This document shows positions 8,120 through 17,356 of a DNA stretch of 64,000 nucleotides, piece by piece. The notes under the pieces were generated by a model. It saw nothing but the letters and a program-made list of their open reading frames with translations, was not told the origin of the DNA and did no database searches. The stretch is from JACPVU01 sp964373255 (GTDB taxonomy: Archaea; Aenigmatarchaeota; Aenigmatarchaeia; GW2011-AR5). The stretch is from contig CAYJTG010000008.1 in the NCBI GenBank assembly GCA_964373255.1, positions 1-64,000 on the forward strand, in the 5' to 3' direction. Numbering within the stretch: position 1 is the first letter of the stretch; each line of letters begins with the position of its first letter. The translations under genes and the position numbers were made by a program.

Positions 8120-8359
8120 CTATAGAAAAAGGTAATCGTCGCCGACCTTTGTCACGCCACCCTTATCATAAATAGTAACACGGCACGGTCCGCTTGGATC
8201 GCCGTTTGGGTGGAACTCCAAGATTCTCCCCAATACGTATAGTTCTGTATTCTGATGCGCGGGGTCAAGCCTGAGCACACGACCGCTGTTCGTTACACCA
8301 ACCAGGCAATAATTGTGATGATAAATTCTGCTTATGATTGACTCGTAAAACGGCTCCAT
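8120..8359 (-). CDS. Small hypothetical protein (79 aa)
   Basis: Begins MEPFYESIISRIYHHNYCLV and shows alternating beta-type segments (VLRLDPAHQNTELYVLGRIL, VTIYDKGG), suggesting a small beta fold. There is no membrane segment. No family is recognised. It lies between two other minus-strand genes. Confidence 0.5.
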   Translation of the reverse strand: MEPFYESIISRIYHHNYCLVGVTNSGRVLRLDPAHQNTELYVLGRILEFHPNGDPSGPCRVTIYDKGGVTKVGDDYLFL

Positions 8360-8440
8360 ACTATTCTTCTGACCGCAGTTGTATATAACATTGATATCGT
8401 ATGAAGAAGTATGAAGAATTTTTTGCGCGATTCATACGCC

Positions 8441-9172
8441 TTATGCCACGTCTATGCTTATTGTAAGATAATGGCGGTCTATTCCGGAGAATGCATTTAC
8501 GTACCTAGAGCCGTATATTGAGCGCCACAGATTTTCGTATTCCTCAGAAGGCGTGCCGGGATCGATCCCAATGGTATATCTTCCGCTCGGTGTATCATTT
8601 CTGACGTTGATGCCTATGACGACTTTCTGCGCCCAGTCTTTGTCAAAAACAGGATACGACGGCCCTAGAAGAAATGTTTCCGGATCTGCAGAAACGCTGA
8701 AATATTCTGCATCAAAAGTTTTCCTTATTTTCATCCCCTGATAAGTCTGCACCATCCATGATGCGTGAAAGAAAGCAGTTGCCGTGAATTGTTGGCCTTT
8801 TGCCGTTGTGAATGTTTGCTCGCCGGGATAAGCGCCCATTCCTGATATGCCTATCCTGTCAGGAGGCGGGTTCTTTATCATTTCTATTCCCTGTGTCTCG
8901 AATGTCGGGTAGAATTCGGGCTGCTTGTAGTATTGTTCCGTTATATCTTTTAATTCTCTGAGATTTGCAAGCCTATACACTTTATCGTCCACAGAATAGA
9001 AATCATCCGGGAATTCTGGAAGATTAGAAAAAATTTCACCTGACAAATTATAGTAAGGCCTGCTTGTTTTAGATGTTTCGTTTTCTGTTATGTTCATTTC
9101 ATTTTCCTGCTGCGCGCACATTGATATGAATACAACAAGCAAAATAAGTAAAAATGTGATAAATCTTGACAT
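8441..9172 (-). CDS. Secreted or lipid-anchored surface protein, paralogue of the protein at 13297-14160
   Basis: 243 aa. The N-terminal hydrophobic segment ends LVVFISMCAQQ, a lipobox-like cysteine. The mature part aligns with the 287-aa protein at 13297: PEFPDDFY/PAFPSDFY, YKQPEFYPTFE/WKQPEFYPLFE, GMGAYPGE/GYGAYPGD, FFHASWMVQTYQGMK/FFHTSWLVETYQGMK and IGIDPGTPSEEY/VGINPGTPPAEY. The conserved pair brackets the large surface glycoprotein. Function is unknown; a cell-surface role is inferred. Confidence 0.8.
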   Translation of the reverse strand: MSRFITFLLILLVVFISMCAQQENEMNITENETSKTSRPYYNLSGEIFSNLPEFPDDFYSVDDKVYRLANLRELKDITEQYYKQPEFYPTFETQGIEMIKNPPPDRIGISGMGAYPGEQTFTTAKGQQFTATAFFHASWMVQTYQGMKIRKTFDAEYFSVSADPETFLLGPSYPVFDKDWAQKVVIGINVRNDTPSGRYTIGIDPGTPSEEYENLWRSIYGSRYVNAFSGIDRHYLTISIDVA

Positions 9173-9298
9173 AACGACATATAGTTTTGAAATAATTTAT
9201 AGTCGTCCACGAATTACGATTCAATTACGATCTCAATTACTCCACACTAAAGGGCGATGATGCATTATAGTGAAACCACAAACCCCACTTCTTTGCAT

Positions 9299-11923
9299 TT
9301 AAGCCTGGCCGCTCACGTGTTGTAGATTCACAGTCGTATCCGTATTAACCGCTACGTTGCTGTAGTCAGCCCACAGCCAGATGTCGCGCTGCGCGTCCGC
9401 TGCCGACAAGTTTGCGACCCTGACAACAGGGCCTGCTGTAATATTGGTGCAAGCATCATTTGATGTGCCGTTAAGCGCTGACAATGTGCATGTTGCTTGG
9501 TATGATGTGTCATTCCATGCAGCCTTGACAGTGACGCCCGATGGCAGTGTGGCGGAGAAGTTCAGCGTTATATTTAGTGCTGTGTTACCTGTGTTTCTGT
9601 AGCGGAATATTGACACGGTCGAGTTCTGCGCAACGCCTGTTTGTGCCCATGTCGCATTGATTTTTATTCCGTTTGTATTTGTGCTGTTAAAAATTACAGT
9701 ACCTGTTGTAGGCGATGACGTGCTGTTATAAAATGAAGAATTTGTAGCTGGTATAAAGAGAACAAAGGATACGTCGATTGCAGCAGCGCCTGTAATTATT
9801 ATCTCAAAATTTGTTGTATCGTCACTTATTGTGTTTGTGTTGTTGCTCGTCAAATTTACATCCAGAGTCCAATTGCTGTTTATCGAACCGCTTGCGTTGA
9901 CGGTCCACTGGAGAGAGCAATTTTGATTTGTCATGTTCATTACGCCGCAGGTCTGGGGATTCGCCTGGACGGTGAAGAATGGTGTGCCGCTGCTTGCAGG
10001 CAGGTTTGTGTTCGGCTGGCCTCCGGCAGTAGAATTCCTGCGCACTGTTCCATTCACAGCATCGCAGATAGCTGTCGGATTGGTATCGTCTCGCTGGCAC
10101 ATAACAGATGCGTTGACTGTGAACGTAAGATCCTGGTTTACATTGGTCGAAGCGGCGCTGGGGCTTACCAATGTGACATTAAGATAGCCAAAGGCCTGAG
10201 TTACTGTAAGATTTGCGCCTGTTGTATTTGCTGCAATCGGTACAGTATTAGTTGCGTTGCACTGGATTCTCAATGTATGTGTGCCTACTTTGTTTGCAGT
10301 TACGTTAAAGAAAAATACAGTGGAATTTGCATTCGTGAGCGTGTCGATAGAATAAGAAGAGACGTTCGCATAAATCGGTTGTGTGTTGGTTGTTGATATA
10401 GTTGTAAATGAAGAATTATCTGTAGAATTTTGCAAAATGATATTTACATTCTGCGCGCTTGTTGTTGTGTTGGATTCGCAGCTGCCCGTGACTACAGTAG
10501 ACTGACCTGTTAAAATTGTGCTTGCGCCTGTTATCGTGCCGTTTGCTTTTAGCGAAGGTGTTGAAGTAAATCTATTGTAAGCGAAGAATGCAGATTCGTT
10601 TCTTGCAGGTGCATTGCCAATTACAGTTGTTGAGCTCCAGCCGGTGTTGTTAAATCGCCTTACGCATGCATTGAGCGATGCTCCCTGGGACACGGTCACG
10701 GCCATGGCTTCCGAGCTGTTATAAGGGTCCTGGTCGATTTTCACCCAGTTTATATTTGCACCGCAGCCTGTAACGGATGACCTCACTGTCCACGTGCCTG
10801 CCTGGCACGTGGTGTTATTCTGGCAGTCTACATATCCAAAGTCGCCATCGCCTGCAGCGCCAGTTCCATATAGCGAAACGCCATCGCTTTCGAACGCATC
10901 TCCTGTGCCGTTGTAGAAGCCTGCTGATATATCCTTGGTAACTATTGTTTCTATTGCAGAATCAGGCTCTGCGCCTGTTCCCCATGTTGTGCCGTCCCAG
11001 TGCCAGACATCGAGGTCAGCTCCGCCGTCTACGCCTGCATAGACTATCCTGTCAGAAGCGATATCATTTCCAAGCTCTATCCATTGAATAGATGAAGCAA
11101 GTGTCAATCCGCCTACGGGTAAAGCTCCCTGCTGAGTCCATGTTGTTCCGTTCCACGTCGTGCTGTTGGCTACTGTTGCCGCTCCGTCAGCCCATGCGAC
11201 CATCATCCTGCCTGTAAGCCCTTCTGATGTTATGTCAAATATTCTTTTCGGCGTTGTCGTTTCTCCGCTCAGCGTGAATGTTTGTGCACTGCCCCATGCT
11301 GTTCCGTTCCAGACCTGGCCGCAGATATCGTTGGTTGTGACATTGTAAGTCACGACAACAACCTGATTGGAATTAGGCTTGCCCTCTGCGCGGACCCAGC
11401 TCGGTCCGCCTGCGCAACTGTCGCTCGCGATGCCGCGATTCACAGTATCCCATTTTGTGCCGTTCCATATTCGAAAAACACCATCTACTTCTGCAGATGC
11501 GCCTGTTGAGCCATTACGGAACACAGCAATCGCGTTGCCTGATATGTTTTCGTACGCTATGTCAAATGCCCTGCCGATAACGAACGTGCTGCGACCGATA
11601 ATGCGCGTGACATTCACAGAATTGTCCCATGTATTTGATGTGCCGTTGTAGACGGCAAAGATTATGTCACCGCTTGCGTCCTGTATGCCCATGATGGCCT
11701 CATCCCTCTTGGGGCTTGTCACAACCTTTAGATATCCTACTGTTCCTGCTGATATGCCTGTTGATGTTTCTGCGCCAAAATCAGTACCATTCCAGAGCCT
11801 GTACTGCGGGACAACTGCGGAATTGGTTGTATTCATGTATACGACAATACCTCTTGTTGCATGAGCTGTATATGGCATTAGAAGTGCAAATATTATCAGC
11901 AGGAGGTAAAAATTGTGTTTCAT
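9299..11923 (-). CDS. Large secreted glycoprotein-like surface protein
   Basis: 874 aa from ATG 11923; the open frame continues upstream, but this ATG starts a clear signal peptide (LLLIIFALLMPYTAHA). The first half holds repeated WNGTxW and WNGTKWD motifs spaced like beta-propeller blades. The second half is Thr/Asn-rich with many N-x-S/T sequons and Ig-like strands. The last 150 or so residues match the small protein at 12523-13104 (FSATLPSGVTVKAAW, RDIWLWADYSNVAV). There is no C-terminal membrane anchor. The start overlaps the stop of an upstream HTH gene (ATGA). It is likely an S-layer or adhesion protein. Confidence 0.85.
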   Translation of the reverse strand: MKHNFYLLLIIFALLMPYTAHATRGIVVYMNTTNSAVVPQYRLWNGTDFGAETSTGISAGTVGYLKVVTSPKRDEAIMGIQDASGDIIFAVYNGTSNTWDNSVNVTRIIGRSTFVIGRAFDIAYENISGNAIAVFRNGSTGASAEVDGVFRIWNGTKWDTVNRGIASDSCAGGPSWVRAEGKPNSNQVVVVTYNVTTNDICGQVWNGTAWGSAQTFTLSGETTTPKRIFDITSEGLTGRMMVAWADGAATVANSTTWNGTTWTQQGALPVGGLTLASSIQWIELGNDIASDRIVYAGVDGGADLDVWHWDGTTWGTGAEPDSAIETIVTKDISAGFYNGTGDAFESDGVSLYGTGAAGDGDFGYVDCQNNTTCQAGTWTVRSSVTGCGANINWVKIDQDPYNSSEAMAVTVSQGASLNACVRRFNNTGWSSTTVIGNAPARNESAFFAYNRFTSTPSLKANGTITGASTILTGQSTVVTGSCESNTTTSAQNVNIILQNSTDNSSFTTISTTNTQPIYANVSSYSIDTLTNANSTVFFFNVTANKVGTHTLRIQCNATNTVPIAANTTGANLTVTQAFGYLNVTLVSPSAASTNVNQDLTFTVNASVMCQRDDTNPTAICDAVNGTVRRNSTAGGQPNTNLPASSGTPFFTVQANPQTCGVMNMTNQNCSLQWTVNASGSINSNWTLDVNLTSNNTNTISDDTTNFEIIITGAAAIDVSFVLFIPATNSSFYNSTSSPTTGTVIFNSTNTNGIKINATWAQTGVAQNSTVSIFRYRNTGNTALNITLNFSATLPSGVTVKAAWNDTSYQATCTLSALNGTSNDACTNITAGPVVRVANLSAADAQRDIWLWADYSNVAVNTDTTVNLQHVSGQA

Positions 11924-12129
11924 CTTCGCGCACCGCCTGCGTTGATCCTGAACAGCTTGGCCATGCCGATATTCCTGCGGGAAGCTTTCTTTTCGGCCTC
12001 CAGCACGGCGAGGTATTTGGAAGCGGTCGTATAGTGGATATCCAGCTTGCGCGATACATCGCTTATCGTGAGTCCGTCGCTGCCTTTCAGGAGCTTCACT
12101 ATTTTGTTTCTGAGCAATGTTTCGTTCAC
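11920..12129 (-). CDS. Small winged-helix DNA-binding protein
   Basis: 69 aa. LTISDVSRKLDIHYTTASKY followed by LAVLEAEKK forms a helix-turn-helix of the MarR/ArsR-like winged type, and LFRIN a possible wing. Its stop overlaps the ATG of the 874-aa surface protein by 4 nt, so the two are co-translated, suggesting it regulates that gene or its divergent neighbour. Small HTH genes before surface-protein genes are common in archaea. Confidence 0.8.
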   Translation of the reverse strand: MNETLLRNKIVKLLKGSDGLTISDVSRKLDIHYTTASKYLAVLEAEKKASRRNIGMAKLFRINAGGARR

Positions 12130-12226
12130 AAGAACACAACCGATAAAACCGATAATATTAACTGATAATAATATCGGTCGCCCGTCTTATATAATTTTTG
12201 ATAATGCACCAGATAAGCTACCACAG

Positions 12227-12455
12227 GATTGTATCCAATAAGCGTATGATGATGGTCAACGTAGCGGTATACGTCTCTTGACGTATACCGCAGCTAGAGA
12301 CATCGTCTATCGACGATGTCTCTCACGTTGACCATCATACTTAAAATAGTATCTCCGAAAGTGAGGTACACGCCTCTTGGCGTATACCTCGGTAGAGGAT
12401 TACTGCCAACAGGCAGTAATCCAACTTTCGGAGATACTGTAAAATGGATACAATC
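12227..12455. mobile_element. Palindromic element B1 (131 bp), interrupted by element A1
   Basis: Ends are GATTGTATCC and GGATACAATC, flanked by a 9-bp direct repeat CTACCACAG (12218-12226 and 12456-12464). Inside are hairpins GGTATACG...CGTATACC and GACATCGTC...GACGATGTC plus an outer stem ATGATGGTCAACGT. Element A1 with its 6-bp duplication is inserted in the right arm; removing it gives 131 bp, the exact length of B2 and B3. It codes for nothing and lies between the divergent HTH gene and 12523. It is a MITE-like element; the transposase is unknown. Confidence 0.9.
12348..12439 (+). mobile_element. Palindromic element A1, nested in B1
   Basis: Starts AGTATCTCCGAAAGT and ends ACTTTCGGAGATACTG, enclosing hairpins GAGGTACACGCC/GGCGTATACCTC and GGATTACTGCC/GGCAGTAATCC. 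Flanked by TAAAAT on both sides (12342-12347, 12440-12445). The same DNA without the insert occurs in B2 and B4 (TTTTAAGTATG arm), so the 6-bp duplication is directly shown. Confidence 0.93.
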
Positions 12456-12522
12456 CTACCACAGCTTTACAGTAAATTATATATACTGTTCATTGTCATA
12501 TAATCTCAGAAATGGTGAATAA

Positions 12523-13104
12523 ATGAAGTCGAAAATTGCAATTGTATTTTTAGTCGTGGTTCTGGCGTCGTCATTAATAGCGTTCGCAGACACGATAACG
12601 ACGCCTGTGAGGTTTCTTCTGCCGACAACGATTTCATTTACGCTCTCGGTGCCGGGCAACAATGCGACATCGTTCTCTTCAGGGCAGACAACAACGACGA
12701 TAAGGTTCAACAGCACTATAACCAATACGATCAAATTAAATGCGACACCTGCGGGCGGCGCGCAGCAGACAGCTGCCATACCGATATTCAACTACACGAA
12801 TACCGGGAATACTTATCTGAACATAACTGTGAACTTTTCGACAGCACTGCCGGCTGGCGTTACGGTGAGGGCGGGCTGGGCTGACGGCGCTTACCAGTCG
12901 AGCTGCACAGCGTCTGTCATACCAAGCACGACGGCCTGCGTAAATGTCACGGCTGGTGGCAACGTAGCTGTTGCGAACCTGAGCACGACCGGCGGGGCAG
13001 GCGGGTCGTTTCGTGATGTCTGGCTCTGGGCGGATTACAATAGCACCGTAGCTGTTGGCACAGACAGCACCGTGAATCTAGTTCACACCAGCGTGACGGG
13101 ATAG
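12523..13104 (+). CDS. Secreted protein homologous to the C-terminal domain of the 874-aa surface protein
   Basis: 193 aa with a signal peptide (IAIVFLVVVLASSLIAFA) after ATG 12523, preceded by GGTGA. The rest matches the last part of the protein at 9299-11923: NYTNTGNTYLNITVNFSTAL, AGVTVRAGWADGAYQSSCTA and FRDVWLWADYNSTVAVG. It has many N-glycosylation sequons and no membrane anchor. It is probably a stand-alone copy of one beta-sandwich domain that assembles on the cell surface. Confidence 0.85.
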   Translation: MKSKIAIVFLVVVLASSLIAFADTITTPVRFLLPTTISFTLSVPGNNATSFSSGQTTTTIRFNSTITNTIKLNATPAGGAQQTAAIPIFNYTNTGNTYLNITVNFSTALPAGVTVRAGWADGAYQSSCTASVIPSTTACVNVTAGGNVAVANLSTTGGAGGSFRDVWLWADYNSTVAVGTDSTVNLVHTSVTG

Positions 13105-13125
13105 TCAATCACCAGCCACTAAAGG

Positions 13126-13220
13126 GGCTGGCGTGCATCAAGGCAAAACATTAGCCTGTCGTTTCAGCATTTTTCATCCTGCAGCTAAATCAGCGGGCGT
13201 TCTTTCGACTTACTTGTAAA
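13126..13220 (+). repeat. Intergenic repeat, copy 1 (GGCTGGCGTGCAT ... TTCTTTCGACTTAC)
   Basis: GGCTGGCGTGCATCAAGGCA at the left and CGTTCTTTCGACTTACTTGT at the right recur at 29836-29896, where about 40 bp of the middle are missing. CCAGCC at 13112 can pair with GGCTGG at the left edge. It may be a small RNA gene or a relic of a mobile element. Conservation is only seen between these two copies. Confidence 0.5.
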
Positions 13221-13296
13221 TGAGATTCTGCTTGTTCTGAAAGTAGTTTTTTATATCTTAATGTTTATTAATTATAGTGCAGATTTTGGTGTGATC

Positions 13297-14160
13297 ATGA
13301 AAAAAAACAGAAAAAAAATAAACAGCCAGCTAGCGTATCTTGCTATAATTATTATTCTAGGCGTAACGGTTATCGGCTATACTGCACTGAGCAAGCCGGC
13401 GGAAACAAAAAACTACGGCACAATCGAGGAGAAGATTCAGGCCGAGCTTGAGGCTGCGCAGGCAAAGACCACAAGGCCGGATTATCTGCCTTCTGCGGTC
13501 TATAGAAATCTTCCTGCATTTCCAAGCGATTTCTATCCTGTAGATTTGTTAATAGGCATTGGCAGAATAATCGATCTCGTAAACCTTGAGGAAAAATACT
13601 GGAAGCAGCCTGAATTCTACCCGCTGTTCGAGGAGAATATAAACCTGATAGCGAACCCCTCTAGAGGCAGATTCTATGGCATCGGCTACGGCGCTTATCC
13701 GGGCGATATAGGGACAGAGGCGTCGCCTGGCGACGACTTCACCGTAGCGTCATTCTTCCACACATCCTGGCTGGTAGAGACATATCAAGGAATGAAAATG
13801 GATGTAGTCTATCCGACTATTTCAGCGATACCAAACACCGATTTAAATGGCACGCAGATGGTTATCGAGCAGGACCCGGAAAAGGTAAAGGATTATTTTG
13901 AAGTCACAACAAATCCTAGTGTATTTCTTCTGGAGTCTGTAAACCCGATCTTCGGCTACAACTGGACTGTAAGGGTTCTTGTTCATATCAAGATTAAACC
14001 TGATACGCCAAAAGGCACATACGTTGTAGGCATAAATCCTGGCACTCCGCCTGCTGAGTACAGCCAGCGATGGGTGAGGCAGTACCTGACAAAATACGTT
14101 GACGTTTCATCGGCTGTTATTGGAAGACCGTATGTTCGTGTGATAGTTGATGTGAAGTAA
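13297..14160 (+). CDS. Membrane-anchored surface protein, paralogue of 8441-9172
   Basis: 287 aa from ATG 13297, preceded by GGTGTGAT; the frame opens 12 codons earlier. An N-terminal membrane anchor (LAYLAIIIILGVTVIGYTAL) leads to an extracellular domain sharing long segments with the lipoprotein-like paralogue (FYPVD, WKQPEFYPLFE, SFFHTSWLVETYQGMK, GINPGTPPAEY). It carries about 45 more residues in the middle than the paralogue. Function is unknown. Confidence 0.8.
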   Translation: MKKNRKKINSQLAYLAIIIILGVTVIGYTALSKPAETKNYGTIEEKIQAELEAAQAKTTRPDYLPSAVYRNLPAFPSDFYPVDLLIGIGRIIDLVNLEEKYWKQPEFYPLFEENINLIANPSRGRFYGIGYGAYPGDIGTEASPGDDFTVASFFHTSWLVETYQGMKMDVVYPTISAIPNTDLNGTQMVIEQDPEKVKDYFEVTTNPSVFLLESVNPIFGYNWTVRVLVHIKIKPDTPKGTYVVGINPGTPPAEYSQRWVRQYLTKYVDVSSAVIGRPYVRVIVDVK

Positions 14161-14185
14161 AGAAATCCGAAGATTGTTTCTGGTT

Positions 14186-14316
14186 GATTGTATCCATTTT
14201 AAGTATGATGGTCAACGTGAGAGACATCGTCGATAGACGATGTCTCTAGCTGCGGTATACGTCAAGAGACGTATACCGCTACGTTGACCATCATCATACG
14301 TTTATTGGATACAATC
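14186..14316. mobile_element. Palindromic element B2 (131 bp)
   Basis: GATTGTATCC...GGATACAATC ends, with an exact 9-bp target duplication TTTCTGGTT (14177-14185 and 14317-14325). Core: outer stem TATGATGGTCAACGT, hairpin GAGACATCGTC/GACGATGTCTC, linker TAGCTG, hairpin CGGTATACGTC/GACGTATACCG. It is inverted relative to B1 and otherwise nearly identical. Inserted between two plus-strand surface-protein genes. Confidence 0.93.
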
Positions 14317-14468
14317 TTTCTGGTTTTCTGTTTCAAAAACCTGATTCATGATGCAAAATTCATATAGCCATTATAGTGAACCCCGAAAAGAATCTGGACA
14401 TGTGTAGAACTATAAAAGCAGCATTCTTTCATACTAATTATATAAATTCTCCTGAAAATAGAGTTATT

Positions 14469-16154
14469 ATGAATGTGCATTCACTGCTGCTCTTATTTCT
14501 GATACTGATAATTTCATCGACAGTAGCAGCGGATTCCACCAGTGTTCCTTTGAGAATCCTTGTCGGCGAGAAATCTCTCCATGCGCGCCTGGATTTTTTT
14601 GACCTCGACAAGCCCGGCAACCAGGCACTGTCAATAATATTAGTAGACTCGCTCGACAAGCCTGTGGAGAATGCTACTATTAATATAACAATCAGGAGCC
14701 CGTTGGGAAACCGCACATCGTTTATTTTAAGCCCAACAAGAACTGGAAATTACTCGATGAATCACAGCTTTGAAAATCTGGGATACTATAATATTTCCGT
14801 AAGCATAACACATACGGAATTTCCCGGAATATCAGGCTACAAGACTGTATACGTGGGCCTTGTAGAGTTTTCTGAGTTCTTGAACGACCACAACGCATAT
14901 CAGGGTACGACTGCATTCTTCCGCCTTACGGCACGAAACATCGGCAACGCCTCGTCAAGGATAATTCCTGCCATAAACATATTTGATTCCAGCAGGACGC
15001 TTATATTTTCAAGGCAGGGCACATCGACAACCATAGAAGGAAACAAGACCCTGGCGCTGCTGCAGTACAATACCCTGATTTTTAGCGTCAGCAGCACGCC
15101 TGTAGGCGACTACACCGTATCGGCATACATTATTTTTACTGACGAAAACAATAATACGCTCACAACACCGAACAGGACGTCGGCACTGAAAATATTGGCA
15201 ACGCCAACAGCTACTACTTTGACAGGCACTGGCACCATTGCGCCCGTAGGAGCGACATCCGTCATAGTAACCAGAATAATAGACGAGTCGCAGGCGCCGG
15301 ATATACCGCCGCCCACAATTGAGTTCCTTCAGTTTGCCAGCATGCCAATGCTTGTTGAGATGAACCCTGGCGAGCAGAGAACAGAAAGCATTGTGGTGCA
15401 TAATCCGGAAGACCAGCCAATAACCAATGTAAGAACGGCAATCGAGGGGATACCGCCTGAATGGTTTTCCATTGCTGACGGCTCATTCTCGATAGGCGCC
15501 GGGAACGACCACGTGGTTATTGTTTCATTGAATATTCCGCAGAATATCATACCTGGCAATTACCAGCTTAAAATAAGATTTGACAACGGCCGGTTCATCC
15601 GGGATTTCTTCACTATAGTGAGAATAAATGCGCTTCAGACAGCATCACAGGCAGATGTTTTCATCTCAAAAACAGTGGAAGTAAAAGAGATTGAGAAGCA
15701 GACAAACCTCGTCATAAAAGTCAGAAACAAGGAAAAGCCAGTTGAATCGCTGAGCATCGTCGAAAAGATAGACAAAAAAATCGCCTCGCACGTTGATGAG
15801 ATCGTGTTCTCGCAGCAGCCTTCGCGCATAATACAGCCTGACCCGGTCGTTGAGTTCACGTTCTTCAGCCTCAAACCATTTGAGGAGAGGAATATCACAT
15901 ACAACGTCAAGAAGATCATCAATACTACAAGCCCGTTTGTATTTACCTCCATTGAGCAGACGACCTCGACGATAAAGCCGACAGCAGCCGTGACAGAAAC
16001 CGTCAAAGAAATTCCCATGCTTCTTGTCGGCGCTGCAACCATCGGCGCTATCGCTGTGATCGTGCTCGTGCGGGAAATCAGGAAGAAACGCAGGATAAGA
16101 AAAGACCTAGAAGAAGCAAAGAAGGTTGTTGTAAGGGTGCGGGTGGAGCCGTAG
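14469..16154 (+). CDS. Membrane-anchored surface protein with Ig-like/NEW3-type domains
   Basis: 561 aa from ATG 14469, chosen because it starts the signal peptide (LLLLFLILIISSTVAA). The extracellular part has several beta-sandwich segments; one near residues 300-400 (VEMNPGEQRTESIVVHNPED, IPPEWFSI, NIIPGNYQLKIRF) resembles NEW3/alpha-galactosidase-associated domains. A C-terminal helix (LLVGAATIGAIAVIVLV) is followed by a basic KKRRIRK tail, giving an outside-facing topology. Such proteins often accompany archaeal pili and S-layers. Confidence 0.8.
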   Translation: MNVHSLLLLFLILIISSTVAADSTSVPLRILVGEKSLHARLDFFDLDKPGNQALSIILVDSLDKPVENATINITIRSPLGNRTSFILSPTRTGNYSMNHSFENLGYYNISVSITHTEFPGISGYKTVYVGLVEFSEFLNDHNAYQGTTAFFRLTARNIGNASSRIIPAINIFDSSRTLIFSRQGTSTTIEGNKTLALLQYNTLIFSVSSTPVGDYTVSAYIIFTDENNNTLTTPNRTSALKILATPTATTLTGTGTIAPVGATSVIVTRIIDESQAPDIPPPTIEFLQFASMPMLVEMNPGEQRTESIVVHNPEDQPITNVRTAIEGIPPEWFSIADGSFSIGAGNDHVVIVSLNIPQNIIPGNYQLKIRFDNGRFIRDFFTIVRINALQTASQADVFISKTVEVKEIEKQTNLVIKVRNKEKPVESLSIVEKIDKKIASHVDEIVFSQQPSRIIQPDPVVEFTFFSLKPFEERNITYNVKKIINTTSPFVFTSIEQTTSTIKPTAAVTETVKEIPMLLVGAATIGAIAVIVLVREIRKKRRIRKDLEEAKKVVVRVRVEP

Positions 16155-16250
16155 GCGCGCAAACATGCTATATAATTTTTTCTTCATTTCTGAACTTTTC
16201 AGAAACCCGTGAAAAGAATCCGGAAAGAAATGCATGAAAGGGTATTATAA

Positions 16251-16703
16251 TTACTTCAGCTTTATCCTTATCTCGGCATTCTGGTTTGTTTTTATCGTAA
16301 TGGTTTTATTCGCATACGCAGGCATATTAGAAAATTTATCGAGCACTATAATACCCTTTGACTGCGGGTAAAGAATGTCAGGCGCTATATCGGTCAGGAT
16401 CTCTGCGTTCTCAGCAAAGACCTTGAACCCGGACAGTGGCACGTCGCCGGAGTTCTTTACCGTGATCGCAATTATGTCCTCGGTCTCGAACGCGTCCACG
16501 TATGAGAACGAGCCCACGAGGCTGTTTCCTGACACGATTTTATCGAGCGCGTCCTTTGGCATGTCCAGGAATTCCACAAGCGTCTGGTATTTTGCCCCGA
16601 AATCTTGCTGTGCCGAACTGAGCTGCAGGAATATAAAAGACAGCAGTCCGATTATGAATGTGAATATGACTGCAAGCACGTAGATCGTATCTGAGCCTTT
16701 CAT
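16251..16703 (-). CDS. Pilin-like membrane protein (150 aa)
   Basis: Short MKGSDTIY head followed by a hydrophobic helix (VLAVIFTFIIGLLSFIFLQL), then a beta-rich domain with ITVKNSGDVPLSGFKVFAEN, typical of archaeal pilin or archaellin-like proteins. The classical KGQ cleavage motif is replaced by KGSD, so processing is uncertain. The start overlaps the stop of the upstream membrane protein by 4 nt. Confidence 0.75.
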   Translation of the reverse strand: MKGSDTIYVLAVIFTFIIGLLSFIFLQLSSAQQDFGAKYQTLVEFLDMPKDALDKIVSGNSLVGSFSYVDAFETEDIIAITVKNSGDVPLSGFKVFAENAEILTDIAPDILYPQSKGIIVLDKFSNMPAYANKTITIKTNQNAEIRIKLK

Positions 16704-17329
16704 TTTTTATCACTCTTTTTTCGAACTTCTATTTTCTCCATAAACAGGTTTGGATCATGGGCAGAGAGGTGTGCGAAGCCGATGTACGCGGCGGTGAAAA
16801 ATATGTAAGGGATGAAAAGCGGCAGGCCTGCCGGGTCTATAAGCAAAGAAAACGGAAGAGCCGACAGGAAAACCGTGATGCCTATAATGACTACGAAGGC
16901 TATGAGCCGCAGCTCGCCTGTCCTTAGGAGCATGAGAATAACGAAAAACGGGAGCAGATAAACAAGGCATATCATGCGGATAATTATAAGGGCGGCAAAT
17001 ATGTTGCCGGAAAGAATGCTTGGCACGGCGTAAAAAAACATGGAATAGAGCAGAAACATTATCTTGCATTTCGGATGCAGGAGATAGACTATATAAGACA
17101 AAAGCGTGACAATAAAAAATGATGAAACCGCAGAATACAACATATTGTCTATCGGGCTTAGCTCATAAAATCCCAGCGCGCCTCTTGCAAGATTCAGGAG
17201 TCCGACCAGGAGAAAGGCTTTGGCAAATCTGGCGTTTTTTCTTGACCAGTTGAGATAAACGTAAGCGCAGCTTATGAATATGACTATGCTTGCTATGATG
17301 TTGAGGTATGCAACTAGTTCCAATGACAT
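16700..17329 (-). CDS. Polytopic membrane protein (209 aa)
   Basis: About six to seven hydrophobic helices, such as LNIIASIVIFISCAYVYL and MFLLYSMFFYAVPSILS, ending with a charged EVRKKSDKK tail in the cytoplasm. No family is recognised. It overlaps the pilin-like gene by 4 nt, so it probably functions with it. Confidence 0.75.
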   Translation of the reverse strand: MSLELVAYLNIIASIVIFISCAYVYLNWSRKNARFAKAFLLVGLLNLARGALGFYELSPIDNMLYSAVSSFFIVTLLSYIVYLLHPKCKIMFLLYSMFFYAVPSILSGNIFAALIIIRMICLVYLLPFFVILMLLRTGELRLIAFVVIIGITVFLSALPFSLLIDPAGLPLFIPYIFFTAAYIGFAHLSAHDPNLFMEKIEVRKKSDKK

Positions 17330-17356
17330 ATCTATGCCGCCTTCAAACTTTTGTAA

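Noticed and set aside
9381..12165. Long plus-strand open frames opposite the large surface glycoprotein
   Set aside because: They mirror a gene with a signal peptide, sequons and repeats, and show no protein-like features; they are chance frames.
12348..12439. A elements as simple transcription terminators
   Set aside because: One copy lies inside a gene and one inside another element, with target duplications and no U-run; they are mobile elements first. A terminator effect in some places is not excluded.
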